Source of the DNA: Trinickia violacea
GTDB lineage: Bacteria > Pseudomonadota > Gammaproteobacteria > Burkholderiales > Burkholderiaceae
Direction of reading: 5' to 3'
Assembly (NCBI RefSeq): GCF_005280735.1
Contig: NZ_CP040078.1
Location: 496,001 to 560,000 of the forward strand
Length of the DNA: 64,000 nucleotides
Below are positions 8,247-16,980 of this stretch, in pieces. The number at the start of each line of letters is the position of its first letter. The stretch's first letter is position 1. The notes under the pieces were generated by a model that made no database searches, was not told the DNA's origin, and saw only the letters and a program-made list of their open reading frames with translations. Both the position numbers and the translations under genes were made by a program.

Positions 8247-8645
8247 ATGACCGATCCCGTCAGCACATCCGCATCCGCCCTGCAGTCCTCGCTCGAACAG
8301 CTCTCGCAGGGCGCGGCGAACCCGGCGGAAACACCGGCGCAGCTCGCCGACAAGTTCCAGTCCCTGATGCAGAAAGCGCCGATGGCCGCGCCCGCGGCGC
8401 CGCCCGACGACGGCACGGCGGTCGCGTCGAAGCTCGTCGCCTCGCAGGACGCCGAGCTGCAGCACACGGTCAACGACGCGCTCGATCTCGCCCAGCAAGC
8501 GCCCACGCTGACGATGAACGAGATGACCGCGCAGACCATCCACATGACGCTCGAACTCGCGAGTACGCAGCTCGATCTCGAAGCGAAGATGGGCGTGGTG
8601 GATTCGTCGAAGTCCGCCATCGAAACGCTGATGAAGAATCAATGA
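8247..8645 (+). CDS. hrpB2: T3SS inner-rod protein HrpB2 (SctI)
   Basis: A 132-residue protein between hrpB1 and sctJ, the fixed place of hrpB2. ATG 8247 follows AAGGAG. The N-terminal two thirds are polar and Ala-rich. The C-terminus (about 85-130, TLTMNEMTAQTIHMTLELASTQ then LEAKMGVVDSSKSAIETLMKNQ in two stretches) is an amphipathic helix like those in SctI rod and FliE proteins. HrpB2 is an early secreted rod or adaptor component needed for needle or pilus assembly. The assignment rests on size, synteny and the C-terminal pattern. Confidence 0.88.
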   Translation: MTDPVSTSASALQSSLEQLSQGAANPAETPAQLADKFQSLMQKAPMAAPAAPPDDGTAVASKLVASQDAELQHTVNDALDLAQQAPTLTMNEMTAQTIHMTLELASTQLDLEAKMGVVDSSKSAIETLMKNQ

Positions 8646-8696
8646 CGCACGTTGCCGTGCTGCGCGCCGTGCCGCGATACCGCATGAGGCTTACCG

Positions 8697-9518
8697 ATGC
8701 TTGACCGACGCCTGTCGATCCGCCGCGGCCGCGGCCCCTTGCTGTGCGCGCTCGTGCTTTGCGTGCTGCTCGCCGGCTGCAAGAAGGAGCTGTACGGCAA
8801 CCTGTCCGAGCAGGACGTCAACGAGATGCTCGTCGCGCTTCTGGAGCGCGGCGTAGACGCGTCGAAGGATTCGCCCGACGGCGGCAAGACCTGGTCGCTC
8901 GACGTCGACGACGGCCAAATGGTGCGCGCGATGCAGGTGCTGCGCGCGCGGGGCCTGCCGCACAACAAGTTCGACGATCTCGGCGACCTCTTCAAGAAGG
9001 ACGGCCTCGTCTCCACGCCCACGGAAGAGCGCGTGCGCTTCGTCTACGGGATGCAGCAGGAGCTGTCGTCGACGCTCTCGAAGATCGACGGCGTGCTCGT
9101 CGCGCGCGTGCAGATCGTGCTGCCCAACAACGATCCGCTCGCGCAGACGATCAAGCCTTCGTCGGCGGCGGTGTTCATCAAGTACCGGCCCGATTCCGAC
9201 ATCGGCGCGCTCGTGCCGCAGATCAAGACGCTCGTCATGCACAGCGTCGAAGGGCTCACCTACGACCAGGTCAGCGTGACGGCGGTCCCGGCCGATCCCC
9301 TCGAACTGACGCAACTGGCGCCTGCGCGCGGCATTCCGGCCTGGCTTTATGGCGTGTTTGCGGGCGTGGCGCTGCTGGTCGGCACGGCGCTCTATGTGCT
9401 GGCGCGGCGCGGCATGCTGGCTGTTCATCTGAAGCCTTCGGCAGGCGGCGACGAGGCGCCCGGCGGCAAGCTCGGCGCGCTGCTCGCGCGCTTGCGGCGC
9501 GTGCGCACCGCGGGCTGA
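8697..9518 (+). CDS. sctJ: T3SS inner-membrane ring lipoprotein SctJ (HrcJ)
   Basis: A 273-residue YscJ/FliF-family lipoprotein. The signal sequence ends in the lipobox VLLAGC (Cys at residue 25), so it is predicted to be lipidated and periplasmic, with a C-terminal membrane anchor (about 205-230). Family-typical pieces include KKELYGNLSEQDVNEMLVAL, VRFVYGMQQELSSTLSKIDG, VARVQIVLP and a ring-building-motif fold. SctJ forms the inner ring of the basal body with SctD, which is not in this window. A third of the gene overlaps a shadow frame. Confidence 0.97.
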   Translation: MLDRRLSIRRGRGPLLCALVLCVLLAGCKKELYGNLSEQDVNEMLVALLERGVDASKDSPDGGKTWSLDVDDGQMVRAMQVLRARGLPHNKFDDLGDLFKKDGLVSTPTEERVRFVYGMQQELSSTLSKIDGVLVARVQIVLPNNDPLAQTIKPSSAAVFIKYRPDSDIGALVPQIKTLVMHSVEGLTYDQVSVTAVPADPLELTQLAPARGIPAWLYGVFAGVALLVGTALYVLARRGMLAVHLKPSAGGDEAPGGKLGALLARLRRVRTAG

Positions 9519-9535
9519 TCACCGGTGCTAGAACG

Positions 9536-10393
9536 ATGAACGCGCCTGCCGATCTGCCGTTCATGCGCGCGGCCGCGGCGCTCAACGCGTATGGACGCAA
9601 CGTGGCGCAGGCGGTGCGCTGGGTCGACCCGTCGTGGTGCGCGGCGCTGCTCGGCGCCGACGCCGCGCAGCTGGCGCATTGGCGGGCTGCGGTTTCGCGC
9701 GCGGGAGAGTCCGTGCTCGAAGCGTGCTCGCAGGCGCTGGTGCGCGCGGCCGGCGTGCAGCCGCCCGCGCTCGATGTGCTCATGCAACCGGCGCTGCGTC
9801 CGGCCGCCGGCGCTTTTCAGAACGTTGCGCAGAACGTCTCGGCAAGGCCGAACGCCGCGCTGCTCGACGTGCTGCCCGCCGCCACCGGCTTGCAAGTGCT
9901 GCGCATGCGCGCGCTGTCGTTCCGCCGAGCGGAAGTGCGGCGCTTGATCGATAAGCGCACACGCTCGCAGCTTTCCGAATGGACGGGCGTCGGAGTCGAT
10001 CAGCTGACGCAGGACGCTCATAGTGCCGATGCGCCCGATATCGCGTTGCTTGCGGCGCGCGCCGCGATGCCGCCGCTGACGGCGCTCGATGCCAATGTGC
10101 TCGCCGTGGAGGGTTGCGCGCTGCTGCTGCGCGATCTCGGCGCGGCGCAGGAGGCATTCGCTGCGCCAGTCGCGCAAGCGGCGAACACGGCGGTGAACAC
10201 GGCGGTGAACACGGCGGTGAACACGGCGGCGACCCGCTTGCCGTTCCCGCTGTTGCGCCTCGCACTGCCGCGCGTGCTGCCGACGCCCGTATGGCTTGCC
10301 GCCGTGCCCGACACGACCGACGCGCTCGGCACTGCCCGGCTCTTTGCGCGCTTGTCCGAATTGCTACCGGAGTCCGCATGGTTATTTGGTTGA
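9536..10393 (+). CDS. hrpB4: HrpB4-type T3SS protein (SctK position)
   Basis: A 285-residue protein between sctJ and sctL, the place of hrpB4 in Xanthomonas and Ralstonia hrp operons and of SctK in other systems. The start is ATG 9536; the stop overlaps sctL by 16 bp. It is Ala/Leu-rich with no signal or membrane segment, fitting a cytosolic sorting-platform accessory. Residues near 217-232 are a four-fold Ala-Val-Asn-Thr repeat encoded by four 12-bp units at 10183-10230. The family is poorly conserved, so assignment is mostly by synteny. Confidence 0.75.
   Translation: MNAPADLPFMRAAAALNAYGRNVAQAVRWVDPSWCAALLGADAAQLAHWRAAVSRAGESVLEACSQALVRAAGVQPPALDVLMQPALRPAAGAFQNVAQNVSARPNAALLDVLPAATGLQVLRMRALSFRRAEVRRLIDKRTRSQLSEWTGVGVDQLTQDAHSADAPDIALLAARAAMPPLTALDANVLAVEGCALLLRDLGAAQEAFAAPVAQAANTAVNTAVNTAVNTAATRLPFPLLRLALPRVLPTPVWLAAVPDTTDALGTARLFARLSELLPESAWLFG
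10183..10230 (+). repeat. 12-bp tandem repeat (4 copies) inside hrpB4
   Basis: The unit GAACACGGCGGT is repeated four times head to tail, the last copy ending in C instead of T. It keeps the reading frame, encoding repeated Asn-Thr-Ala-Val. Slipped-strand changes would add or remove four residues without a frameshift. Confidence 0.95.
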
Positions 10394-11205
10394 GAGGCGC
10401 GCGCTCGGCCACGGGCGAAAACTACGCAAGCGACGCGGGCGATGCGAGCGCCGCGATTGCGCGCATCGGCGCGGCCAACGACGTGATTCCGCGCGAGACC
10501 TTCGGCGCGATGATGTCGATCGATCAGGCGTACGCGGCGCTGGCCGAGGAACGCGACGCGATCCTCGCCGCCGCGCGCGAAGAAGCCGAGCGCATCGCCG
10601 AAGCGGGCCGCGAGCAAGCGGCGCAGATCGTCGAAGCGGCGCAGCAGGAATACGACGCGGCCCGCGAGAGCGGCTATCGCGACGGCTGCGATCGCGCGCT
10701 CTCCGACTGGATGGAGCGCCTCGCCGACATCGCCAACGCGCAGAACCAATTGCAGGTCCGCATGCGCGAGCGGCTCGCGGGCATCGTGTCGTCGGCGGTC
10801 GAGCAGATCGTGCGCGTCGAGCGCCCCGAGGCGCTGTTCGAGCGCGCGCTCGCGACCGTCGACCGGATCGTCGACGGCGCGACCTATCTGCGCGTGGCGG
10901 TCCATCCCGGCGACTACGACGAAGCGAAGGCCGCCTTCGACCGCCTCGCCGTACGCTGGCGCGAGCTGGGCCAACGCATTCCGCTTTCCGTCGTCGCCGA
11001 CAAGCGGCTCGACCCAGGCAGCTGCTTCTGCGAGTCGGACTTCGGCACCATCGACGCGGGCCTCGACACGCAATTGCGCGCCATGAAGAACGCGGTATCG
11101 CGCGCGCTGAAGCGCTCGGTCGAAGAGGCGCAGACGCCGGACGCCAACGCGGACCTCAGCCCCGACCCCAGCCCCGACCCCAGCACCACCGAGGCCCCCA
11201 TATGA
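10378..11205 (+). CDS. sctL: T3SS ATPase regulator/stator SctL (HrpB5)
   Basis: A 275-residue FliH/YscL-family protein. The start is ATG 10378 (MVIWLRGARSA) with GGAG just upstream, overlapping hrpB4. Residues about 45-100 are a charged, Ala/Glu/Arg-rich coiled coil (EERDAILAAAREEAERIAEA). The C-terminal domain carries the V1/F1 stator-like fold that holds the ATPase SctN. The tail is a Pro/Asp/Ser repeat (SPDPSPDPS). The stop overlaps the sctN start (ATGA). Confidence 0.93.
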   Translation: MVIWLRGARSATGENYASDAGDASAAIARIGAANDVIPRETFGAMMSIDQAYAALAEERDAILAAAREEAERIAEAGREQAAQIVEAAQQEYDAARESGYRDGCDRALSDWMERLADIANAQNQLQVRMRERLAGIVSSAVEQIVRVERPEALFERALATVDRIVDGATYLRVAVHPGDYDEAKAAFDRLAVRWRELGQRIPLSVVADKRLDPGSCFCESDFGTIDAGLDTQLRAMKNAVSRALKRSVEEAQTPDANADLSPDPSPDPSTTEAPI

Positions 11206-12551
11206 GCGCTCCCTGGCTCGCCCAAACCGCCGACTTCGACCGCCTCACCGACGAGATCGAACGCGAGCTGCTCGCGGTGCCGAACGTCGCGCGAGCGGGG
11301 AAGGTGCTCGAAGTGATCGGCACGCTGATCAAGGTCGCCGGCCTCGACGTGTCGCTCGGCGAGCTGTGCGAGTTGCGCGGGCCGAACGGCGCGCTCCTGC
11401 AGCACGCGGAGGTGATCGGGTTCACGCGTGACGTGGCGCTGCTTTCGCCGTTTTCGCGTTTGGAGAATGTCTCGCGCTCGACGCAAGTGATCGGGCTCGG
11501 ACGACCGCTTTCCGTGAAAGTCGGCGACATGCTGCTCGGCCGCGTGATCGACAGCCTCGGCGAGCCCGTCGACGGCGGCCCGCCGATCGAATCCGACACG
11601 CTGCGCCCGATCTTCGCCGCGCCGCCCGACCCGATGAGCCGCCGCATGATCGACGCGCCGCTGCCGACGGGCGTGCGCGTGGTCGACGCGATGATGACGC
11701 TCGCCGAAGGGCAGCGCATGGGCATCTTCGCGCCGGCGGGCGTCGGCAAGAGCACGCTGCTCGGCATGTTCGCGCGCGGCGCGTCGTGCGACGTCAACGT
11801 GATCGCGCTGATCGGCGAGCGCGGACGCGAAGTGCGCGAGTTCGTCGAATTGATCCTCGGGCCGGAGGGGATGGCGCGCTCGGTGGTGGTGTGCGCGACC
11901 TCCGACCGCTCGTCGATGGAGCGCGCGAAGGCCGCCTACGTGGCGACCGCGATCGCCGAATACTTCCGCGACCGCGGCCAGCGCGTGCTGCTCATGATGG
12001 ATTCGCTGACGCGCTTCGCGCGCGCCGGCCGCGAGATCGGACTCGCCGCCGGCGAGCCGCCGGCGCGGCGTGGCTTTCCGCCGTCGATTTTCGCGGAGCT
12101 GCCGCGCCTGCTCGAACGCGCGGGCATGGGCGCGACCGGCTCGATCACCGCGCTCTACACGGTGCTCGCCGAAGACGATAGCGGCAGCGATCCGATCGCC
12201 GAGGAGGTGCGCGGGATTCTCGACGGGCACATGATCCTGTCGCGCGACATCGCGGCGAAGAATCAGTACCCGGCCATCGACGTGCTCGCGAGCCTCTCGC
12301 GCGTGATGTCGCAAGTGGTGCCCGATACCTACGTGCAGGCGTCGGCGCGCATCCGCGAATTGATGGCGAAGCATCGCGAAGTGGAGATGCTGCTGCAGAT
12401 CGGCGAGTATCAGGCGGGCGCGAATGCGGTCGCCGACGAAGCGATTGCGAAGGCCGATGCGATCAAGGCGTTTCTCTCGCAGCGCACGAGCGAATACGCC
12501 GCGCCGGGCGACACGGAAGCGCAGTTGTACGCACTGAGCGGGCTTGGCTGA
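11202..12551 (+). CDS. sctN: T3SS ATPase SctN (HrcN)
   Basis: A 449-residue ATPase of the F1-beta/FliI family, full length. The Walker A motif APAGVGKST (about residues 186-194) is followed by the type III-typical IGERGREVREF, the Walker B region VLLMMDSLTRFARAGREIGL, and GEPPARRGFPPSIF. It is a cytoplasmic hexamer that unfolds substrates and detaches chaperones at the export gate. It overlaps sctL by 4 bp and hrpB7 by 1 bp, so translation is probably coupled. A very secure call. Confidence 0.98.
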   Translation: MSAPWLAQTADFDRLTDEIERELLAVPNVARAGKVLEVIGTLIKVAGLDVSLGELCELRGPNGALLQHAEVIGFTRDVALLSPFSRLENVSRSTQVIGLGRPLSVKVGDMLLGRVIDSLGEPVDGGPPIESDTLRPIFAAPPDPMSRRMIDAPLPTGVRVVDAMMTLAEGQRMGIFAPAGVGKSTLLGMFARGASCDVNVIALIGERGREVREFVELILGPEGMARSVVVCATSDRSSMERAKAAYVATAIAEYFRDRGQRVLLMMDSLTRFARAGREIGLAAGEPPARRGFPPSIFAELPRLLERAGMGATGSITALYTVLAEDDSGSDPIAEEVRGILDGHMILSRDIAAKNQYPAIDVLASLSRVMSQVVPDTYVQASARIRELMAKHREVEMLLQIGEYQAGANAVADEAIAKADAIKAFLSQRTSEYAAPGDTEAQLYALSGLG

Positions 12552-13081
12552 TGGCGTCGGGCGGCATGAACGCAACGGCGAAGCGCCGCATCATCGCGCT
12601 CGAACGCTCGACGGCGCGGCGGCGGCGCCTCGACGAGTCGCTGCGCGCGGCGCTCGCCGCACAGCGCGACGAGCACACGGCGCTCGAAGCGGCGCGCGAC
12701 GCGAAGGCGCGGCAGGTCGAGCACGAAGCGGGCGTCTTGCAGCACTACGAGGACCGCATCGACGCGCTGATGACCGGCACCGAAGCGTTTTCGCTGAACG
12801 ACCTCAACGGCTGCCGCACGTACGCCGACATCGTCGCCGAACGCCTGCGCGCGAGCGAGGCGCACCTGGCGCAAGCGGAACACGCGGTGCAGGCGAGCCT
12901 CGACGCGATCGCGAAGACGCAACGCGATATCGCGCTCAATCTCGGCCGCATCGATCTCTGCGATGACCGCGTGAGGCAGATCCACCGCCAACAGGAAGAA
13001 GCCGCCGCCATCGCGGGCGACGACGAAGCCGAAGAAATCGCGCTCGCCCGGCGCTTTCAGGATCGCAGAGCGAACGCATGA
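12551..13081 (+). CDS. hrpB7: T3SS stalk protein SctO (HrpB7)
   Basis: A 176-residue, highly charged, almost entirely helical protein directly between sctN and sctT, the position of hrpB7 (SctO). Arg/Glu/Ala/Leu heptad-like content (LDESLRAALAAQRDEHTALE and beyond) predicts a long coiled coil, as in FliJ/YscO stalk proteins that link the ATPase to SctV. It overlaps its neighbours by 1 bp and 4 bp. Primary sequence in this family is weakly conserved, so synteny and coiled-coil character carry the assignment. Confidence 0.85.
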   Translation: MASGGMNATAKRRIIALERSTARRRRLDESLRAALAAQRDEHTALEAARDAKARQVEHEAGVLQHYEDRIDALMTGTEAFSLNDLNGCRTYADIVAERLRASEAHLAQAEHAVQASLDAIAKTQRDIALNLGRIDLCDDRVRQIHRQQEEAAAIAGDDEAEEIALARRFQDRRANA

Positions 13082-13902
13082 ACGACATTTTCTCGGTACT
13101 GCCCGACCTCGGGAATTTTCTCGTCGGCTACGTCACGCTGACGGGCGTCTGCTCGCTGCGGCTCTTCATGGTCATGTTCATTTTTCCGCCGACCGCGGAC
13201 GGCTTGCTGCAAGGCGTCGTGCGCAACGCGATCGTCGTGCTGTTCAGCTCGTACATCGCCTACGGCCAGCCGATCGCGTTCATCCAGACGCTGCGTGGCA
13301 TCACGCTGATCGAAGTGGGCTTGCGCGAGGCGCTGATCGGCGTCGCGCTCGGCTATGCCGCGTCGATCGTGTTCTGGGTGGCCGAAGGCGCGGGCACCTA
13401 TATCGACGACCTGACCGGCTACAACAACGTGCAGGTCATGAACCCGTCGCGCTCCGAGCAAGCGACGCCAACCGCGACGCTGCTCATGCAGATCGCCTCG
13501 GTCGCGTTCTGGGCGCTCGGCGGCATGACGTTCCTGCTCGGCACGCTGTACGAGTCGTATCACTGGTGGCCGCTGACGTCGTCCGGGCCGAGCATGTCGA
13601 ACGTGCTCGAATCGTTCGTCTTGCAGCAGACCGATTCACTGATGCAGACCATCGCCAAGCTTGCCGCGCCGATGATGTTCATTCTGCTATTGATCGACTT
13701 CGGGTTTGGGTTTGCGTCGAAGTCGGCATCGAAGCTCGATTTGATGACCTTGAGCCAGCCGGTGAAGGGGGCGGTGACGGTGTTGATGCTGGCGCTCTTC
13801 GTCGGCGTGTTCGTCGATCAGGTCAAGGAGCAGATCACGCTGAGCGGGCTGACGGCGGAGATGCGGGCGTTGTCGGGGGGGCATCAAGGCAAGCCGGATT
13901 GA
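13078..13902 (+). CDS. sctT: T3SS export apparatus protein SctT (HrcT/FliR family)
   Basis: A 274-residue, strongly hydrophobic inner-membrane protein of FliR/SctT family length. Several membrane segments are visible, with the typical N-terminal LRLFMVMFIFPPTADG and the C-terminal region FVDQVKEQITLSG. SctT completes the export gate with SctR and SctS. It is the last gene of the rightward hrpB operon and is followed by a small hairpin and the convergent lysR gene. Confidence 0.96.
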   Translation: MNDIFSVLPDLGNFLVGYVTLTGVCSLRLFMVMFIFPPTADGLLQGVVRNAIVVLFSSYIAYGQPIAFIQTLRGITLIEVGLREALIGVALGYAASIVFWVAEGAGTYIDDLTGYNNVQVMNPSRSEQATPTATLLMQIASVAFWALGGMTFLLGTLYESYHWWPLTSSGPSMSNVLESFVLQQTDSLMQTIAKLAAPMMFILLLIDFGFGFASKSASKLDLMTLSQPVKGAVTVLMLALFVGVFVDQVKEQITLSGLTAEMRALSGGHQGKPD

Positions 13903-13949
13903 GCCACTCGGTCAAGCCTTGCCGCGCATTGAGCCCTAGCCTGGTGTCC

Positions 13950-13965
13950 CCGAAGGCCGCTTCGG
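13950..13965. terminator. Hairpin between convergent sctT and lysR
   Basis: CCGAAG and CTTCGG form a perfect 6-bp stem around a 4-base loop GCCG, in the 95-bp gap between convergent genes. There is no T-run, so it may be a weak bidirectional terminator or an RNA-stabilising hairpin. Confidence 0.45.
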
Positions 13966-13997
13966 CGCTCACCGACGAAATGACAAACCAAGCCGAA

Positions 13998-14876
13998 CTA
14001 TCGTAGCTTCGATAACACATCGAGCGCGAGCTGTGTCGAGCGATCCACCTGTGCGGCGTGCGCGATGCCAAGTTGACGCCATAGGGCCGGACGAAGCGGT
14101 CGCACGACCATGCGTGTGTCTTGCGCTGCGTTGGCGCCGCCTTCGTGCGGAAGCAGCGCCGCGCCGTAGCCCGCCGCAACGAGACTTCGGATCGCGTCGT
14201 TATAGTTGAGTTCGATTCGGGCAGCGGGCCGTTGTCCGTCCGCGGCGAACCATTCCGTGGTCAACCGCGAGAGCTGCGTCGTCGAATCGTTGAGGATGAG
14301 CGGCCGGCCGGACAGCCACTTCGGCGTCACGCGAGCCGGGCATGGCCATTTCGCCGGAAGGAACGCCATGACGGGATCTCGCCGCCAGGGCTTGATGACG
14401 AGGCCTGCCGTGGCTGGTTGCGGCAACGCAACCAGCCCGATATCCAGCGTCCCTTCTTTTAACCGGGTCAGCGTCTCTTGCGAGGTGAGCACAGCGATCT
14501 GAACGTCGATCGACGGATGTCGCTGCTCCAGCACTTCCAACGCCTGCGGCAACAGATGCGCAAACGCGCCGGTCGATGCGCCAAGCCGGACACGTCCCTC
14601 GAGCCCTTGAACTTGCCTCTGGATATCGTCCACTGCGAGTTCCGTATCGGCCAGAAGACGCCGCGCACGTGCGAGAAGTGTTTCGCCAATCGCCGTAGGG
14701 CGGACGTGACCTCGCTTGCGCGATAGCAGCGGGGCGCCGATACGGTCCTCCAATTCCTGAATATGAAGGCTGACGGTCGGCGGGGCCAAGTGCAGGATGC
14801 GTGCGGCTTCGGCAAAAGAGCGGTGATCGGCGATCGTCACCAACGTACGCAGACGGTCCAGGCTGATCTCTCTCAT
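13998..14876 (-). CDS. LysR-family transcriptional regulator
   Basis: A 292-residue regulator of standard LysR size. The N-terminal winged helix-turn-helix is clear (LRTLVTIADHRSFAEAARIL, then HLAPPTVSLHIQELEDRIG), followed by the linker helix and a two-lobed effector domain. The effector is unknown. It is divergent from a 92-residue membrane protein gene, and a T-N11-A palindrome lies 14 bp before its start, so it probably controls itself and possibly that gene. It sits inside the hrp cluster between sctT and hrpB, where the Ralstonia and Xanthomonas clusters I know have no such gene. Confidence 0.93.
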   Translation of the reverse strand: MREISLDRLRTLVTIADHRSFAEAARILHLAPPTVSLHIQELEDRIGAPLLSRKRGHVRPTAIGETLLARARRLLADTELAVDDIQRQVQGLEGRVRLGASTGAFAHLLPQALEVLEQRHPSIDVQIAVLTSQETLTRLKEGTLDIGLVALPQPATAGLVIKPWRRDPVMAFLPAKWPCPARVTPKWLSGRPLILNDSTTQLSRLTTEWFAADGQRPAARIELNYNDAIRSLVAAGYGAALLPHEGGANAAQDTRMVVRPLRPALWRQLGIAHAAQVDRSTQLALDVLSKLR

Positions 14877-14889
14877 TGCCGCACCATGA

Positions 14890-14904
14890 TTCAGAAAAGC
14901 TGAA
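14890..14904. promoter_or_regulatory. Candidate LysR-type binding site (T-N11-A palindrome)
   Basis: TTCAG-AAAAG-CTGAA is a perfect inverted repeat containing the T-N11-A LysR motif, in the 109-bp gap between lysR and the divergent small membrane protein gene. Confidence 0.5.
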
Positions 14905-14985
14905 TATACGCTTTTTTAAATTCAACTTTTCGTACTTCACTCTCGGTCCGAGAATCGGGATTCGCAAGCTCACCGGGGATCGGAA

Positions 14986-15264
14986 ATGGCAGATATCACG
15001 GAAGGTGTTCAGAGCAACAAGAACGCTCAATGGCTGGACGGTAACGCGCACATGAAATGGTGGGTCTGTATGCTTGTGCTCAACGGGCTGATGCTGACGC
15101 TGCTCGTCGTCGCAGGGCTGTATTTTGAAGCGACACCCCGTGACGTAGATCGGGCATGCTTCAAGAACAAGATGAGCGACGCGCACACCTTAGACGAGGC
15201 GTTCTTCCAGAGTCCGCCCGATCAGAACGCCATACAGCAGGCCATTCGTGCCTGTTCGCGCTGA
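14986..15264 (+). CDS. Small single-pass membrane protein, unknown function
   Basis: A 92-residue protein. ATG 14986 is preceded by GGGGAT. A polar N-terminus of about 22 residues is followed by one strong membrane helix (WWVCMLVLNGLMLTLLVVAG, about residues 25-46) and a polar C-terminal domain of about 45 residues containing two cysteines (CFKNKM and near the end AIRACSR). I do not recognise the family. It is divergent from the LysR gene and lies upstream of hrpB with a 188-bp gap. Given its place it may be a target of the regulator. Confidence 0.75.
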   Translation: MADITEGVQSNKNAQWLDGNAHMKWWVCMLVLNGLMLTLLVVAGLYFEATPRDVDRACFKNKMSDAHTLDEAFFQSPPDQNAIQQAIRACSR

Positions 15265-15452
15265 CTTAAGCCAACGCATGCCGTTGAGCTTTGGTTGAGA
15301 AATCCGCGCGCTTCTCTCCAAACCTCAATCCTCCTCAAATCCCGCCCGTTCATCAGATTAATTGAGAGTTAGCACGAGACGTTTGACTACTCTGACTCCA
15401 GCCCAAGCAGCGCGCTTCAAACGCTGCGGCGCGCACTCAAAGGAGTCGATCC

Positions 15453-16928
15453 ATGTTCTCGATGCTGTATTTCCCCGTTGTCGCCGCACTCGCCACGCCG
15501 GCGCCGTCCGGCGAGCGGGCGCTCTCGATCCGTTTTCTCGACGCGTTGCTGGGCGGCAAGCTCGCCGCCGCAAGCCAGCAGGCTAGCCGCTGGGCCGACG
15601 AGGGCGGTGGCGACGAGGCCGCCGCCTACGGCTTGCAGTTGCACGCCGATTTGCAATTGATGCTCGGCATCGAAGTCGAGGCCGAAGAAAGCTATCGCCG
15701 CTCGCAAAAACTCATCCGCTCCTCGAAGCTGGCGATTCGCACGGCGTCCTGCCGCAACGCCGCGTGGCAGGCTTTCTTCCGGCACCGTCTCGGCACCGCG
15801 CTCGCCTGTTTCTCGCGCATTGCCGACGAATCCGAAAACGAAGCCGAGCGCGCCGCGGAGGCGCAATTCGGCATCGTCCTCGTGCTGCATGAACTCGGCC
15901 GTGCGAGCGAAGCGCTCGACGCGCTCGACGCGCTCGCCTCGCAGCTCGACAACGGCCTGACCGACCCGTTCGGCCATTGGCGCGACGTCGTCGCGACGCT
16001 GCGCTTCGAGCTGGCGGTGCAATACGAGCTGCGCAGCGCGCCCGCGTTGAGCGACCACGTCTATTGGCAATCGGGGCTCTCGACCGACCGCCTGCCGGCG
16101 GGCGCCACCACGACCGACATCACCGTCGACGGCCTCAATCGCGCGGTGCAAAGCGTGCGCTCGCCGCTCTTGCGCGCACGCATCGACTACCTGCGCCGCT
16201 TGCGGCTCGCGGCGTGCGCGGACCGCGATGCCATCGGCGGCCTGCAAGAGCATCTGCTCTGGGCGCGCGAGCAAGGTCTCGGCGACTATCAGCGCACGCT
16301 GCGCCTCGAAATCGCGCTCGCGACGCTCGCGGGCGCGGCGCCGAATCTCGCGCACTCGATGCTCGAACCGCTGCATCAGATCGGCCGCAACGGCTCGACC
16401 GGGCACCGTCAGCTCGAGTACCTCTATTGCTCCGCGAAGACGCGTCAGGCGCAGGGCCGCGCGCAGGAGTCGCTGCAACTGTATAGCCGCTATGCGCTCG
16501 TCGCGATGCAATGCCTGCGCGAGAACTCGCAGGCGCGCACGCCGTTCCTGCAGCGCGCGGCGAAGTCGTCGCCGCAGCTCGACGATGTCGGCGCGCGCCT
16601 GCCCGCCAAATATCGCCGCGCCTATAGCTATGTGCTCGACAACCTCGACCGGCGCGATTTGTCGGTGCGCGAAGTCGCCGCGGAAATCGGCGTGACGGAG
16701 CGTGCGCTGCAAAGCGCGTTCAAGAACTTCCTTGGGCTGTCGCCCACCGAGCTTATTCGCCGTCAGCGCATGGAGCGCATTCGCGCGGAGCTGACCGACA
16801 AGTCGTATGCCAGCGATCGCGGCGTGCTGGGCGCGGCGAGCAAGTGGGGCGTGCTGAACCGCTCGACGCTCGTCAACGGCTATCGCAAGCAGTTTCATGA
16901 AGCGCCGTCGGAAACGCTCGAACGCTGA
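15453..16928 (+). CDS. hrpB: AraC-family T3SS master activator HrpB (HrpX type)
   Basis: A 491-residue regulator with a long N-terminal helical, TPR-like domain and a C-terminal AraC/XylS DNA-binding domain (about 385-480; VREVAAEIGVTERALQSAFK, then LGLSPTELIRRQRMERIRAE). ATG 15453 follows AAAGGAG. Size and architecture match HrpB of Ralstonia and HrpX of Xanthomonas, which activate hrp operons and effector genes through PIP/hrpII boxes; two such boxes lie at 7394-7529. No PIP box was found in its own 188-bp upstream gap, consistent with control by HrpG instead. sctC follows 52 bp downstream. Confidence 0.93.
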   Translation: MFSMLYFPVVAALATPAPSGERALSIRFLDALLGGKLAAASQQASRWADEGGGDEAAAYGLQLHADLQLMLGIEVEAEESYRRSQKLIRSSKLAIRTASCRNAAWQAFFRHRLGTALACFSRIADESENEAERAAEAQFGIVLVLHELGRASEALDALDALASQLDNGLTDPFGHWRDVVATLRFELAVQYELRSAPALSDHVYWQSGLSTDRLPAGATTTDITVDGLNRAVQSVRSPLLRARIDYLRRLRLAACADRDAIGGLQEHLLWAREQGLGDYQRTLRLEIALATLAGAAPNLAHSMLEPLHQIGRNGSTGHRQLEYLYCSAKTRQAQGRAQESLQLYSRYALVAMQCLRENSQARTPFLQRAAKSSPQLDDVGARLPAKYRRAYSYVLDNLDRRDLSVREVAAEIGVTERALQSAFKNFLGLSPTELIRRQRMERIRAELTDKSYASDRGVLGAASKWGVLNRSTLVNGYRKQFHEAPSETLER

Positions 16929-16980
16929 GCCGCGCATTGTTCACTTCATCCATTCGCTACCTTTTCACCCACACGACACC

